Notes: a model not told the origin generated them from the sequence alone. DNA of 64,000 bases from Methyloceanibacter sp. wino2 (GCF_003071365.1 NZ_CP028960.1:1860001-1924000); one strand, 5' to 3'. Shown: positions 32,922 to 44,953, counted from the first letter of the stretch. Program-made: numbers and translations.

Positions 32922-33458
32922 ATGTTCGCGGTCATTCGCACGGGTGGCAAGCAGTATCGCGTGTCGCCGAACGACATTATCGAGATCGAGAAGATCGCCG
33001 GAAACCCGGGCGACGTCATCGAACTCTCCGAAGTTTTGCTGCTGGGCGGCGAGGGTGCCGCAACCACGGGCAGCCCCACGGTCTCCGGCGCCATGGTTGC
33101 GGCCGAGGTCGTCGAGCAGAAGCGCGGTGACAAGATCATCGTCTTCAAGAAGAAGCGCCGCCAGGGCTACCGCCGCACGCAAGGCCATCGGCAGGAGCTG
33201 ACGGCCCTGCGCATCACCGAGATTCTGACGGACGGCAAGAAGCCTTCCAAGGCGGCCGCCAAGAAGGCGCCGGCCAAGACGGAGAGCGCGGAGAAGCCGG
33301 AAGCCAAGGCTGAGGCGGCTCCCGCCAAGAAGGCGGCCGAGGACAAAGCGCCCGCCAAGAAGGCCGCGCCGAAGAAGGCTCCGGCCAAGAAGGCGCCTGC
33401 GAAGAAGACCGCAGCCAAGAAGGCCCCGGCCAAAAAGGCCCCGGCGAAGAAGAGCTAA
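32922..33458 (+). CDS. rplU: 50S ribosomal protein L21 with Lys/Ala-rich tail
   Basis: Residues 1-103 are L21 (MFAVIRTGGKQYRVSPNDIIEIEKI ... GDKIIVFKKKRRQGYRRTQGHRQELTALRITEI). A further 75 residues follow, made of repeated KKAPAKKA/AEAAPAKK units like a histone-H1 or AlgP tail. E. coli L21 is 103 residues; alphaproteobacterial L21 often carries a basic extension, though this is a long one. It binds 23S rRNA in the large subunit. It is co-transcribed with rpmA, 12 bases downstream. Confidence 0.96.
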   Translation: MFAVIRTGGKQYRVSPNDIIEIEKIAGNPGDVIELSEVLLLGGEGAATTGSPTVSGAMVAAEVVEQKRGDKIIVFKKKRRQGYRRTQGHRQELTALRITEILTDGKKPSKAAAKKAPAKTESAEKPEAKAEAAPAKKAAEDKAPAKKAAPKKAPAKKAPAKKTAAKKAPAKKAPAKKS

Positions 33459-33470
33459 AGGAACACCACC

Positions 33471-33731
33471 ATGGCACATAAGAAGGCAGGCGGCTCCTCA
33501 CGCAACGGCCGCGATTCAGCGGGACGTCGCCTCGGCGTCAAGAAGTCGGGCGGTCAGAAGGTTATCGCCGGTAACATCATCATTCGCCAGCGTGGCACCA
33601 AGTGGCACAAAGGCGAGGGTGTCGGCATCGGCAAGGACCACACGTTGTTTGCGCTCGTCGACGGCGAGGTCGAGTTCGCGACCAAGGCCAAGGGCCGCAC
33701 CTACGTATCGGTGAAGCCGGACGCCTCGTAA
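33471..33731 (+). CDS. rpmA: 50S ribosomal protein L27
   Basis: An 86-residue L27 beginning [28 protein letters not shown] and continuing [30 protein letters not shown]. The N-terminal tail reaches the peptidyl transferase centre. AAGGAACACC precedes the ATG. A terminator follows at 33769, after which the GNAT and obgE genes begin. Confidence 0.97.
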   Translation: MAHKKAGGSSRNGRDSAGRRLGVKKSGGQKVIAGNIIIRQRGTKWHKGEGVGIGKDHTLFALVDGEVEFATKAKGRTYVSVKPDAS

Positions 33732-33768
33732 GGCGCGCAACCGCTTCCAGACTTTCTTAGAGATTTGC

Positions 33769-33797
33769 GCGCGCCCGTCTTTTAGCGGGCGCGTTTG
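33769..33797 (+). terminator. Intrinsic terminator after rplU-rpmA
   Basis: CGCGCCCG (33770-33777), loop TCTTTTAG, CGGGCGCG (33786-33793), then TTT. The T tract is short, so readthrough into the GNAT-obgE genes is possible. Confidence 0.75.
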
Positions 33798-33818
33798 CAT
33801 ATGTACGTTGGCTTTCCC

Positions 33819-34349
33819 ATGCAGATCAGAACGCAAAGGCTGAACTTGCGGCCGCTTGACCATGCGGACGCCGCGGCCATGAGCCTGCTCGCCGGCGACT
33901 TCGACGTGGCGAGCATGACCGGCACGATCCCGCATCCCTATAGCGAGACGGCCGCCCGCGCCTGGGTGGACCGCGTCGGCCAGGGCGAGGAGGGCGTCGT
34001 GTTCGCTGTCACACGAGACGGCAGGCTGATTGGCTGCTCCGGATACATGCCCATGGACGCTGACCATGCCGAGCTCGGTTACTGGATCGGGAAGCCTTAT
34101 TGGGGCGCCGGGTTCGCGACCGAGGCGGTGCGTGCGGTCGTGGCCCATGCCTTCGACACACATGACTTCGCCTATTTGCGGGCCGGCCACTTCGTGGACA
34201 ATCCCAAGTCGCAGCGTGTGCTCGCCAAACTCGGGTTCACGCCGGAGGGCGAGGAGACGCGTGATTGCGTGGCGCGCGGCGAAGTGGTGCCGTGTCTTAC
34301 CTATCGGCTCGAAAGGGCCCAGGCGGCAAGCGCGCTTCAGCACCCTTAG
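33819..34349 (+). CDS. GNAT family N-acetyltransferase (RimJ/RimL type)
   Basis: A 176-residue acetyltransferase. It starts MQIRTQRLNLRPLDHADA, as RimJ/RimL-like proteins do, and has AELGYWIGKPYWGAGFATEAVRAVVAHAF (acetyl-CoA loop GxGxA, here WGAGFATE) and HFVDNPKSQRVLAKLGF, the usual C-terminal helix. It acetylates an unknown amine, possibly a protein N-terminus. Earlier in-frame starts at 33795 and 33801 lie in the terminator tail, so ATG 33819 is preferred. A GNAT between rpmA and obgE is standard in Hyphomicrobiales. Confidence 0.87.
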   Translation: MQIRTQRLNLRPLDHADAAAMSLLAGDFDVASMTGTIPHPYSETAARAWVDRVGQGEEGVVFAVTRDGRLIGCSGYMPMDADHAELGYWIGKPYWGAGFATEAVRAVVAHAFDTHDFAYLRAGHFVDNPKSQRVLAKLGFTPEGEETRDCVARGEVVPCLTYRLERAQAASALQHP

Positions 34350-34403
34350 GACCGCAAACCATGTCGTCCGGCGATGCGTGCAAGATGACGGCCCCGGTGT
34401 TAA

Positions 34404-36580
<2,177 letters not shown>

Positions 36581-36615
36581 GGAACAACCCTTCCTAGGAA
36601 ACGAAAGGACCTCAC

Positions 36616-37902
36616 GTGGCACTTCCCGCCCAGGACCCCGCCGTCAGTCTGGAGCCGATGATGCTCTATATGGGCCGCCTTGCCCGCGCGGCCGCGGCCG
36701 AGCTTGCCGTGGCGACGACGGAGCAGAAGAATGCCGCGCTCGAGGCGATGGCGGCCGCCCTCGAGGCAGGTGCCGAGAAAATTCTCAGTGCGAACGCCAA
36801 GGATCTGGAGGCGGCCGAGAAGAATGGGCGCGATGCCGCGTTTCTCGACCGGCTGCGGCTCGACGAGGGCCGGGTGGCGGCTATGGCCAAGGGTTTGCGC
36901 GAGGTCGCAGGCCTCCCCGATCCCGTCGGCCAGACGATCGCCTCCTGGACGCGGCCCAATGGCTTGGAGATCGCGCGGGTCCGCGTGCCGCTCGGCGTCA
37001 TCGGCATGATCTACGAGAGCCGTCCGAACGTGACGGCGGACGCATCCGCGCTGTGCCTCAAATCTGGCAACGCGGTCATTCTGCGGTCGGGCTCGGACAG
37101 CTTCCTGACCTCGCTCGTGATCGCCAACATTCTCACCGAAGCGATCAAGTCCGCAGGTCTACCCGGCGAGGCTATCCAGCTCGTGCCGTCGGTGGACCGG
37201 CAGGCGGTCGGGTTCATTCTCGGCGGCCTCGGCGGCGCCATCGATGTGATCGTGCCCCGGGGCGGCAGGAGCCTTGTGGAGCGGGTTCAGAAGGAAGCGC
37301 GCGTGCCGGTGTTCGCGCATCTGGAGGGCAACTGTCACGTCTATGTGGACGAGACCGCGCCGCTCGATATGGCGCGGGACATCGTCGTCAACGCCAAGAT
37401 GCGCCGGACAGGCATTTGCGGCGCGGCCGAGACGCTGCTGGTTTCGCGCGCCGCCGTCGACACCCATCTCACGCCCATCGTGGACGCGCTGATAGAGGCC
37501 GGCTGCGAAGTGCGCGGCGATCCGGATACACAGCATACGGATAGTCGCGTCAAGACAGCGACGGATGAAGATTGGGACACGGAGTATCTGGCGCCCATCA
37601 TCGCCGTCAAAGTCGTCGAGGATCTCGATGACGCCATCGCGCATATCGACGAGCACAGCTCGCACCATACCGAGGCGATCGTCACGAACGACGAGGCGGC
37701 TGCGGCTGCGTTTCTGGCGCGCGTCGACAGCGCCATTGTCCTGCACAACGCCTCGACCCAGTTCGCCGACGGCGGCGAATTCGGCATGGGGGCGGAGATC
37801 GGGATCGCAACGGGCCGGTTCCACGCACGCGGGCCCGTTGGAGTCGAGCAACTCACCACGTTCAAATATGTGGTGCGCGGGCAAGGCCAGACGCGGCCTT
37901 GA
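36616..37902 (+). CDS. proA: Glutamate-5-semialdehyde dehydrogenase
   Basis: A 428-residue protein with a GTG start preceded by AAAGGA. The aldehyde-dehydrogenase fold has [54 protein letters not shown] and the catalytic Cys in [13 protein letters not shown]. The C-terminus has [34 protein letters not shown]. It reduces gamma-glutamyl phosphate with NADPH in proline synthesis. Its stop overlaps the formal nadD start. Confidence 0.96.
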   Translation: MALPAQDPAVSLEPMMLYMGRLARAAAAELAVATTEQKNAALEAMAAALEAGAEKILSANAKDLEAAEKNGRDAAFLDRLRLDEGRVAAMAKGLREVAGLPDPVGQTIASWTRPNGLEIARVRVPLGVIGMIYESRPNVTADASALCLKSGNAVILRSGSDSFLTSLVIANILTEAIKSAGLPGEAIQLVPSVDRQAVGFILGGLGGAIDVIVPRGGRSLVERVQKEARVPVFAHLEGNCHVYVDETAPLDMARDIVVNAKMRRTGICGAAETLLVSRAAVDTHLTPIVDALIEAGCEVRGDPDTQHTDSRVKTATDEDWDTEYLAPIIAVKVVEDLDDAIAHIDEHSSHHTEAIVTNDEAAAAAFLARVDSAIVLHNASTQFADGGEFGMGAEIGIATGRFHARGPVGVEQLTTFKYVVRGQGQTRP

Positions 37903-38543
37903 ACGCGAAGACTGCCGTGAGCAAGCCGTCTGCCCTGAGCGAAATGCGGGCTCCGCTGGCGGCGCCGGGCATGCGGATCGGTCTCCTTGGCGGGTCCTTC
38001 AACCCCGCCCATGGTGCCCATCGCGAAATCAGTCTTGCGGCTCTAAAGCGGCTGGGGCTCGACCAGGTCTGGTGGCTGGTCACCGCGGGCAATCCTCTGA
38101 AGGACGTCTCCGGCCTGCCGCCGGTCGAAGCGCGGGTATGCGCGGCGCGGCGTATCGCGAACCATCCACGAATCAAAGTCACAGGCTTCGATGGCGGAAC
38201 GGGCTCGCCCTACACCGCCGATCTGCTCTCGGCGCTCGTGCAGCGCTATCCGGGAGTCCACTTCGTCTGGCTGATGGGCGCGGACAATCTCGCCACGGTT
38301 CACCATTGGAAGGCCTGGCCCGAGATATTCCAGCTTGTGCCGATCGCGGTTCTGGACCGGCCCGGTTTTCGCCTCAAGGCGCGGGCGGGCAAGGCGGCGC
38401 ATCGCTTTGCGGGCGCCTATATCGACGAGACCGACGCTTTGGGGCTCGCGCTCCTGCGCCCGCCGGCTTGGACCATCCTCACCCATCGCCTGTCGGGGCT
38501 CTCGTCGACGGCCCTTCGCGAAAATGTCTTGGAATCGGACTAG
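37899..38543 (+). CDS. nadD: Nicotinate-nucleotide adenylyltransferase
   Basis: A 214-residue nucleotidyltransferase of the NadD family: [23 protein letters not shown] (the first His of the usual HxGH appears in NPAHGAH), [35 protein letters not shown] and the C-terminal GLSSTALRE (SSTxxR, ATP binding). It makes deamido-NAD from nicotinate mononucleotide. The TTG at 37899 overlaps the proA stop. A GTG at 37917 (after GAAGACTGCC) is an equally good start. Confidence 0.94.
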   Translation: MNAKTAVSKPSALSEMRAPLAAPGMRIGLLGGSFNPAHGAHREISLAALKRLGLDQVWWLVTAGNPLKDVSGLPPVEARVCAARRIANHPRIKVTGFDGGTGSPYTADLLSALVQRYPGVHFVWLMGADNLATVHHWKAWPEIFQLVPIAVLDRPGFRLKARAGKAAHRFAGAYIDETDALGLALLRPPAWTILTHRLSGLSSTALRENVLESD

Positions 38544-38720
38544 ATTACTAGATCAAGAGCAAGAAGAACCGGCCCCTACTATCTATTGAAACTTGACCAG
38601 CCGGCAGTTTATTGTGAGGGGGTGAAGTGGTTCGTTGTCGAAGAAGCCCCAAGCGTCGTGCACGGGACATAGTCTTGAAGCCACTTCCAGGAGCAATGGC
38701 AGAAGGAAACCCACGCAAAC

Positions 38721-39131
38721 ATGCGCTCACCTAGCGAGGGTACCGTGAGCGGTACGCCTCCATCCGGACTGGCGTCATTCAGCGCCGAGCCCGGAAGACT
38801 GCTCAAGATCGTGACCGACACTCTCGACGGCGCCAAAGCCGAAGATGTCGCGGTCATCGATTTGGAAGGAAAGACTTCGATTGGCGATTATATGGTTGTC
38901 GCCTCGGGTCGTTCGCAGCGGCATGTCGGCGCCGTAGCCGACCATCTCATCAAAGCGCTCAAAGATGCTGGCTATGGCCGTGCGCGCGTCGAAGGACTGC
39001 CCCAAGGGGACTGGGTCCTGATCGATGCGGGCGAGGTCATCGTTCATCTCTTTCGGCCGGAGGTTCGTGAGTTCTACAACCTCGAAAAGATGTGGTCCGC
39101 GGATCGGCCCATGGAGCGAATGGTGGTCTGA
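38721..39131 (+). CDS. rsfS: Ribosomal silencing factor RsfS
   Basis: A 136-residue DUF143/Iojap protein: IVTDTLDGAKAEDVAVIDLEGKTSIGDYMVVASGRSQRHVGAVADHLIKALK, then GDWVLIDAGEVIVHLFRPEVREFYNLEKMWSA. It binds L14 and blocks subunit joining in starvation. The ATG at 38721 gives an N-terminal extension of about 25 residues; a GTG within that extension is a possible alternative. About 180 bases separate it from nadD, so it may have its own promoter. Confidence 0.93.
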   Translation: MRSPSEGTVSGTPPSGLASFSAEPGRLLKIVTDTLDGAKAEDVAVIDLEGKTSIGDYMVVASGRSQRHVGAVADHLIKALKDAGYGRARVEGLPQGDWVLIDAGEVIVHLFRPEVREFYNLEKMWSADRPMERMVV

Positions 39132-39170
39132 TCGGTAGATCACCACCGGCCCACGCGGCGGAGGTTGGCT

Positions 39171-39656
39171 GTGCGTCTGCTGATCGCCGCGGTCGGTAAG
39201 CTCAAAAAGGGACCGGAGCGAGAGCTCTGTACCCATTATTTCGGCCGGGCCGAAGCGCTCGGCCGCAGCCTCGGTCTGTCGCCGCTGACATCGATCGAGT
39301 TGTCCGAATCGCGCGCACCAGAGGCTGTCGCACGCCGGTCGGCCGAGGCCGAGGCGCTGCTGGCCAAAATCCCAAACGATTTCACCATCCTCTGTCTGGA
39401 CCCAGGCGGCGAGATGCGCTCGAGCGAAGCCTTCGCGAGCGGTCTTGGCGCCTTGCGGGACGATGCCGCGGCGCCGGGCGTGGCCTTCGTGCTCGGCGGC
39501 CCCGACGGGCATGGCCAACCAGTCCTTGACCGGGGCGCCCAGTCGCTGTCTTTGGGACCCATGACGCTGCCCCACGGGCTGGCGCGGATCGTCCTCGCCG
39601 AGCAGCTCTACCGGGCCATGACGATCTTGGCGGGGCACCCGTACCACCGGGCCTGA
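39171..39656 (+). CDS. rlmH: 23S rRNA (pseudouridine1915-N3)-methyltransferase RlmH
   Basis: A 161-residue SPOUT methyltransferase: VRLLIAAVGKLKKGPERELCTHYFGRA, FTILCLDPGGEMRSSEAFA, VAFVLGGPDGHGQPVLDR (knotted SAM site) and LSLGPMTLPHGLARIVLAEQLYRAMTILAGHPYHR. The C-terminal HPYHR is the RlmH hallmark. GTG 39171, preceded by GGAGG, is favoured over an in-frame TTG two codons earlier. Confidence 0.95.
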   Translation: MRLLIAAVGKLKKGPERELCTHYFGRAEALGRSLGLSPLTSIELSESRAPEAVARRSAEAEALLAKIPNDFTILCLDPGGEMRSSEAFASGLGALRDDAAAPGVAFVLGGPDGHGQPVLDRGAQSLSLGPMTLPHGLARIVLAEQLYRAMTILAGHPYHRA

Positions 39657-39741
39657 GAGGCCTAAAGGTTAAGGATTCTTAAGGCTTTTGCCTTGATTCT
39701 GCCTTTTCCCTCCGGTGCCATCGACTGAACGGCCAGGACGC

Positions 39742-41106
39742 ATGGCGCACAACGAGCGATCGACTTTCACCACTCGGAATCTTCGCGCCGCCCTGCTTGT
39801 TGGGGCGCTGCTCATCGTGCCTGCGAGCGTCGTGCATGGCCAAGACGATCTCACGCGGGACGAAGCCAAGAAGCGTCTCGACGAGACCGAACAGGAGTTG
39901 GAATCCAGCCGGGTGAGGGCTGAGGGCCTGACGAAGGACCTCGCCGCGCTGGCGGAAGAAAGGGCACGGCTCAGGACCGAGCTGATCGAGGCCGGCAAAC
40001 GCGTTCAGGCGAGCGAAGCGACGCTCTCCGAAACTGAAAGCGAACTTGCGGAACTCACCGCGCAGGTGAACGTGATGCAGACCTCGATCGATGAGCGGAA
40101 GGCCGCGATTGTCACTATGCTGAGCGCCATGCAGAGAATTGGACGGACGCCGCCCCCGGCAATCGTCACGAGACGCGACGATGCGCTGAAGGTCGTTCGC
40201 GGCGCGATGCTGCTGGCCGAGGTCTATCCCGAACTCAAGTACCAGGCCGATAGCCTGACCGACAGCCTGCAGGATCTGTCGGCCGTCGAGGAGCGCGTCC
40301 GCGCCGAGCGGGATACGCAGCGGCGCGAGGCCGATCAGCTTTCGGCCGAGCAGGCGCGTCTCGACGAACTCATTGCCACGAAGCAGTCCAGGGAAGCGCA
40401 GGACCAGGAGGAGCTTGCCTCGCTGACCGAGTCGGCGCAGACGCTAGCCTCGGAGGTCGAGACTCTGAACGACCTGGTCGAGGAACTCGACAAGAAGATC
40501 GCCAAGGCGGAGGTCGCGCAGTACGACGCCGAGGTCGAGGCCGAAAAGGCTCTGCGGGAACGCCTCAAGCAGGAGGTCATGGCCACGCCTGCCAACGAGC
40601 GGGTGGTCGAGCTCAAGCCGGATTCGAAAAAGGTCGCCTTCGCCAATCCGGCCCGGATGAAGCCGGTCACGCCGTTCGGCGACGCCAAGGGCAGTTTGCG
40701 GCTACCGGCCCAGGGCGAGAGAACCAGCCGTTTCGGCGACAAGGATTCCGCCGGCGTGGCGTTCCAGGGCCTGTCGATGCAGACCCGCGAGGAGGCCCGC
40801 GTCACGGCCCCGGCGGACGGCTGGGTAGTCTATTCAGGCCCGTTCCGGTCCTACGGCCAACTCTTGATCATCAACGCTGGCGGGGGCTATCATATTTTGC
40901 TCGCGGGGATGAGCCGTATTGACGTTAGCCTCGGCCAATTCGTTCTTGCCGGCGAGCCGATCGCCGTCATGGGCAAATCACCGGCTCCGGGTAGTCCCGG
41001 TGGCCAAAGTTCACGCCCCGTCCTCTATGTGGAATTCAGAAAGGACGGACGGCCTATAGACCCCGGCCCATGGTGGGCCGAGGCATCCGGGAAGGTGCAA
41101 GGATGA
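39742..41106 (+). CDS. EnvC-like murein hydrolase activator
   Basis: A 454-residue protein with a signal sequence (LRAALLVGALLIVPASVVHGQ). A long coiled coil (about 30-280, interrupted by a basic IGRTPPPAIVTRRDDA) and a C-terminal LytM/M23 domain (about 325-445) follow. The M23 metal ligands are mostly absent: AFQGLSMQTREEARV replaces the His/Asp motif, though YHILLAG keeps one His. This is as expected for EnvC-type activators, which switch on amidases instead of cutting. It acts in the periplasm at division. The ATGA overlap with ctpA indicates a coupled pair, a common alphaproteobacterial arrangement. Confidence 0.9.
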   Translation: MAHNERSTFTTRNLRAALLVGALLIVPASVVHGQDDLTRDEAKKRLDETEQELESSRVRAEGLTKDLAALAEERARLRTELIEAGKRVQASEATLSETESELAELTAQVNVMQTSIDERKAAIVTMLSAMQRIGRTPPPAIVTRRDDALKVVRGAMLLAEVYPELKYQADSLTDSLQDLSAVEERVRAERDTQRREADQLSAEQARLDELIATKQSREAQDQEELASLTESAQTLASEVETLNDLVEELDKKIAKAEVAQYDAEVEAEKALRERLKQEVMATPANERVVELKPDSKKVAFANPARMKPVTPFGDAKGSLRLPAQGERTSRFGDKDSAGVAFQGLSMQTREEARVTAPADGWVVYSGPFRSYGQLLIINAGGGYHILLAGMSRIDVSLGQFVLAGEPIAVMGKSPAPGSPGGQSSRPVLYVEFRKDGRPIDPGPWWAEASGKVQG

Positions 41107-42470
41107 TGCGGAAGTCCGAATACGCTTTGTGGGCGCTACTGGTGGTTGCGGTGATTGCCGCTGGCTCGACAATGGTGAGCCTGGCGCGAAGCCCTTCGGC
41201 CGAAGCCGCGAATTCGGAGATCTATAAGCAGCTCGACCTGTTTGGCGAGGTGTTGGAGCGTGTCCGCAAGGGCTATGTGGAAGAGCCCGAGAACGAGAAG
41301 CTCATCGAGTCGGCCATCAACGGTATGCTGACGGCGCTCGATCCGCACTCTGCGTATCTGAACCTGGATAACTACGAAGACATGCGGGTCCAGACCAAGG
41401 GTCGGTTCGGCGGTCTGGGCATTGAGGTCACGATGGAAGATGGCCTCGTGAAGGTCATCTCCCCGATTGCCGACACGCCCGCCGACAAGGCTGGGATCTT
41501 GAGCGGCGACCTGATCACCAAGATCGACGACGAGAACGTCCGTGGCATGAACCTGCAAGACGCCGTCGAGAAGATGCGCGGCGAGGTGGATACGCCGATC
41601 ACCCTCATGGTCCTCCGTGAGGGGCAGGAGGACTTGATGAAGTTCAAGTTCAACCGCGGCATCATCGAGATCAATCCGGTGAAGTTCAGCGCCGAGGGCG
41701 GTGACGTCGGCTATATCCGAATTACCTCTTTCAACGAGCAGACGACCGAGAAGCTCGTCAAGGCGGTCAACGACCTCAAGAAGGAACTCGGTCCGGACCT
41801 CAAGGGCTACATCGTCGACCTACGCAACAATCCGGGCGGCCTGCTCGATCAGGCGATCGCCGTCTCGGACGCGTTCCTCGACCAGGGGGCGATCGTGTCG
41901 ACGCGCGGCCGCAACAACGAGGACGTTCAGAAGGAGTTCGCGCGGAAAGGGGACATCACCGACGGCAAGCAGATTGTCGTGCTGATCAACGGTGGCTCCG
42001 CGTCGGCATCCGAGATTGTCGCCGGTGCGCTCAAGGATCTGAAACGCGCGACCGTTGTCGGGACGCAGTCCTTCGGCAAGGGTTCGGTGCAGACGATTAT
42101 CCCGCTGGGATCGGCGAATGGCGCTCTACGGCTGACCACGGCGCGCTACTACACGCCGAAGAACATTTCGATCCAGGCCAAGGGCATCACCCCCGACATC
42201 GTGGTCGAGGAGGAGCTCCCGGAAGACGTCAAGAAGCGGGAAGAGCTCATCGGCACACGCGGCGAAGCCAATCTGCGCGGCCATCTCAAGAACGAGGGTT
42301 CCGAGGAAGGCAAAGAGGAGAAATCCGGCAGTTCCTCGTATGTCCCCGAGGACAAGACGAAGGATACGCAACTCATCTACGGGCTCGAGCTGTTGCGCGG
42401 CACCAAGTCTGTCGATACGGAGCTGAAGCAGAAGGCCGAGGCTCCAAGCAAGTCAGAGACGGCGAACTAG
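41103..42470 (+). CDS. ctpA: Carboxyl-terminal processing peptidase (S41)
   Basis: A 455-residue protein. It has a signal anchor (YALWALLVVAVIAAGSTMVSLA), a PDZ domain (about 85-175, with GRFGGLGIEVTMEDGLVKVISPIADTPADKAGI) and an S41 protease core. The Ser/Lys dyad is in LINGGSASASEIVAGALKD (Ser) and VGTQSFGKGSVQTI (Lys). It cleaves C-termini of periplasmic proteins, probably including cell-wall enzymes. It is coupled to the EnvC-like gene upstream. Confidence 0.95.
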   Translation: MMRKSEYALWALLVVAVIAAGSTMVSLARSPSAEAANSEIYKQLDLFGEVLERVRKGYVEEPENEKLIESAINGMLTALDPHSAYLNLDNYEDMRVQTKGRFGGLGIEVTMEDGLVKVISPIADTPADKAGILSGDLITKIDDENVRGMNLQDAVEKMRGEVDTPITLMVLREGQEDLMKFKFNRGIIEINPVKFSAEGGDVGYIRITSFNEQTTEKLVKAVNDLKKELGPDLKGYIVDLRNNPGGLLDQAIAVSDAFLDQGAIVSTRGRNNEDVQKEFARKGDITDGKQIVVLINGGSASASEIVAGALKDLKRATVVGTQSFGKGSVQTIIPLGSANGALRLTTARYYTPKNISIQAKGITPDIVVEEELPEDVKKREELIGTRGEANLRGHLKNEGSEEGKEEKSGSSSYVPEDKTKDTQLIYGLELLRGTKSVDTELKQKAEAPSKSETAN

Positions 42471-42631
42471 ACGGCCGGTCCGCAAGAGCGTAATTCGTGG
42501 GAAAGCGCTCAGCGGGCTTGGTCGGCTGCCATCTGATGTACTAGCCTTGTGTTGTACAAGCCTTGGTACAAAGGCAGTATCCAGGCGGTTCGGTCTGGAA
42601 GTGGGGAGAACGACAACATGAAGGCCACAGG

Positions 42632-43864
42632 ATGAAGGCCCTAGCCGTCGCGTCGGGGATCATATTCTGGACCTTGGTGATTGGCGTCATTGCGCTGATC
42701 TTTCTATCAGGACCTGAGCCTGCGGAAGTCGTCCAGATCGAGTCCGCACCGGCTGCCGCGCCAGCTGCAGCGGGCCCGGGCGGGATTATGCCGCCGCCCG
42801 GTTTTTCAGTGACAGCACCCCGTATGCCGACACCGCCGCCGGCCCGGGTCTCTCCCCCGGGAATGGCGCCGCCGCCCGGCCAGGGTCCAGCTACCGCGCC
42901 GGCCGCGCCTCAGATGCCCGCGGCACCCGCAGCGCCGGCGTTTCCCGGCCAGAGCGGCGCGATTGAAGACGAAGACGGGAGCGTCGCACAGGCACCGGAT
43001 CGCGGCAGCAATGTCGCCCTAGCGAGCCTTGTGCCGGGGATCGACCGGTCGACGGAAGAGCCGCTGCCCGAGGCCCCGCTGCCGGCCATCGTCGAAGATT
43101 CACCCTACGGTCCATTGCCGAAGGTCGCCGCTGACGGAAGCCGTCCGGCGGACGTGTACGCGCGTCCTTCCGACTATGCCGACGTGCAAGGCGGGCCCCC
43201 ACGGGTCGCTGTGCTCCTCAACGGCTTAGGCGTGCCGGGGGATCAAGACGGCGACATCATCAAGGGGCTGCCGCCGCCTGTCAGTCTCGCATACGGCGCC
43301 TACGGGCGCGGGCTCCAAGAGCGAGTAACAGATGCTCGCACGGCCGGGCACGAGGTCTTCCTCGCAATTCCCCTGGAGCCCAACAACTACCCGACGAACG
43401 ATCCCGGCCCCCACGCTCTTCTCACCACACTCCCCCCAAAAGACAACATCAAGCGCCTGCAATGGGCGATGTCGCGTTACGCCGGCTATATCGGCGTGAC
43501 GAACTACATGGGTGCGAAATTCCAATCCGACCTCGGCTCAGTCGCGCCCGTGTTCGAGGAACTCAAGCGGCGGGGCCTCGTCTATCTGGCTGACGGCTCG
43601 ACCGATGCCGCCGTGACGAAACGGGTCGCCGCCGCCCTTGAGCTCGAATACGACGTCGCCGACGTCCAGCTCGATGCCGGGCGGATCGACAGCCAGCTCG
43701 CCGCACTCGAGGCCGCCGCGAAAGAAAACGGATCCGCCATCGGCGTCGCCAAGGCGGCGCCCGGCACGGTCAAGCGGATCACCGATTGGGCCGGGTCCCT
43801 GGAGAGCAAGGGGCTTGTCCTCGTGCCGGTGAGCGCTGCCGTCCAGGCGCGGCGTCAAAGCTGA
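42632..43864 (+). CDS. Divergent polysaccharide deacetylase (DUF610/YibQ) family protein
   Basis: A 410-residue protein with an N-terminal membrane anchor (ALAVASGIIFWTLVIGVIALIFL). A Pro/Ala-rich linker of about 90 residues precedes a YibQ-type domain (about 190-405): PPRVAVLLNGLGVPGDQDGDIIKGLPPPVSLAYGAYG, HEVFLAIPLEPNNYPTNDPGPHALLT, YIGVTNYMGAKF and IGVAKAAPGTVKRITDWA. The NodB metal triad is altered, hence divergent; the reaction is unknown. ATG 42632 was chosen because the membrane anchor starts there. The position after ctpA and before rppH is conserved in the order. Confidence 0.88.
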   Translation: MKALAVASGIIFWTLVIGVIALIFLSGPEPAEVVQIESAPAAAPAAAGPGGIMPPPGFSVTAPRMPTPPPARVSPPGMAPPPGQGPATAPAAPQMPAAPAAPAFPGQSGAIEDEDGSVAQAPDRGSNVALASLVPGIDRSTEEPLPEAPLPAIVEDSPYGPLPKVAADGSRPADVYARPSDYADVQGGPPRVAVLLNGLGVPGDQDGDIIKGLPPPVSLAYGAYGRGLQERVTDARTAGHEVFLAIPLEPNNYPTNDPGPHALLTTLPPKDNIKRLQWAMSRYAGYIGVTNYMGAKFQSDLGSVAPVFEELKRRGLVYLADGSTDAAVTKRVAAALELEYDVADVQLDAGRIDSQLAALEAAAKENGSAIGVAKAAPGTVKRITDWAGSLESKGLVLVPVSAAVQARRQS

Positions 43865-43950
43865 CCCCCAGACCTTGACTTGCGGCTGTCGTGCGTGGCT
43901 CATCGGGCGGTGTTCCGCCACAGCCATCTCAAGGCGACAAAGACCTGACC

Positions 43951-44457
43951 ATGACCGATCCCACCAAGCTTCCCTACCGGCCGTGCGCGGGCGTGATGCT
44001 GTTGAACGCGGAAGGGCACGTCTTCGTGGGACGGCGCCCGGACCGCGGCAAGGAAGCGTCCGAGGGATGCGGTAAATGGTGGCAGATGCCGCAAGGGGGC
44101 ATCGACAAGGGCGAGGCGCCCGAGGAAGCTGCCCGGCGAGAGCTGTGGGAAGAGACCGGCGTTCAGAAGACAACGTTCCTCGCACAGACCGAGGAGTGGC
44201 TCGTCTACGATCTGCCGTCGGAACTGGTAGGAGTGGCCTGGAAGGGCAAATATCGCGGACAGAGACAGATGTGGTTCGCGGCTCGTTTTGAGGGGACCGA
44301 GCGCGATATCGATCTGAAGCCGCGGCCGGACCACAAGGCGGAGTTCGACGCGTGGCGCTGGGTGCCCATGGACGAATTGCCGTCATTGGTGGTGCCGTTC
44401 AAGCAGGCTGTTTACGCCGCCGTCATCGACGCGTTTTCTCATCTCGTCGTCAAATAG
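43951..44457 (+). CDS. rppH: RNA pyrophosphohydrolase (Nudix)
   Basis: A 168-residue Nudix hydrolase. It begins TKLPYRPCAGVMLLNAEGHVFVGRRPD, and its Nudix box is GGIDKGEAPEEAARRELWEETGV (GX5EX7REUXEEXGU). The end is FDAWRWVPMDELPSLVVPFKQAVY, typical of RppH. It removes pyrophosphate from 5'-triphosphate RNA, starting decay, or cleaves dinucleoside polyphosphates. ATG 43951 was chosen by family length. It converges with the ATP synthase operon across a terminator. Confidence 0.93.
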   Translation: MTDPTKLPYRPCAGVMLLNAEGHVFVGRRPDRGKEASEGCGKWWQMPQGGIDKGEAPEEAARRELWEETGVQKTTFLAQTEEWLVYDLPSELVGVAWKGKYRGQRQMWFAARFEGTERDIDLKPRPDHKAEFDAWRWVPMDELPSLVVPFKQAVYAAVIDAFSHLVVK

Positions 44458-44495
44458 GGGCCAGCTCGGCCACACACGCACGCGCGCCGCCCAAC

Positions 44496-44520
44496 AAAAA
44501 AGGGAGGCGTTGGCCTCCCT
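44496..44520 (-). terminator. Intrinsic terminator of the atpHAGDC operon
   Basis: On the minus strand GGGAGGC-CAAC-GCCTCCC is followed by six T. It lies 32 bases beyond the atpC stop and between convergent operons. Confidence 0.9.
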
Positions 44521-44552
44521 CTGAACTCGACGTGGTGAACTGTTTGCGCGGT

Positions 44553-44953
44553 CTAGGCGCTCAGCGCCGACTGCACCTGTCGGAGATGCTCGAGCGTCAT
44601 CTGAGCCTTGTCTTTGGCCTCGCCCGAGAGGTCGGCGACGTCTTCCTCGGCGTCCGCGATATCCTGCGAGAGTTGCGCCGGATCGAGTTCGTCCAGGTCG
44701 ATCGCCCGTTCCGCCAAAACCGTGAGACCCGCCGGGATCACTTCGGCGAAACCGCCACGGGCGAAGAAGCGCTGGCGCTTGCCGTCCGGGAAGTCGATCT
44801 CGAGCAGCCCGGGGCGCAACGTCGTGATGAGCGGGGCGTGCTTGGCCATGATGGTCATGTCGCCCTCGGCGCCCGGAACGAGCACCTGCTCAACGTCGCC
44901 CGAGAACACCAGCTTCTCGGGCGATACCAGTTCGAACTTGAACGGATCGGGCA

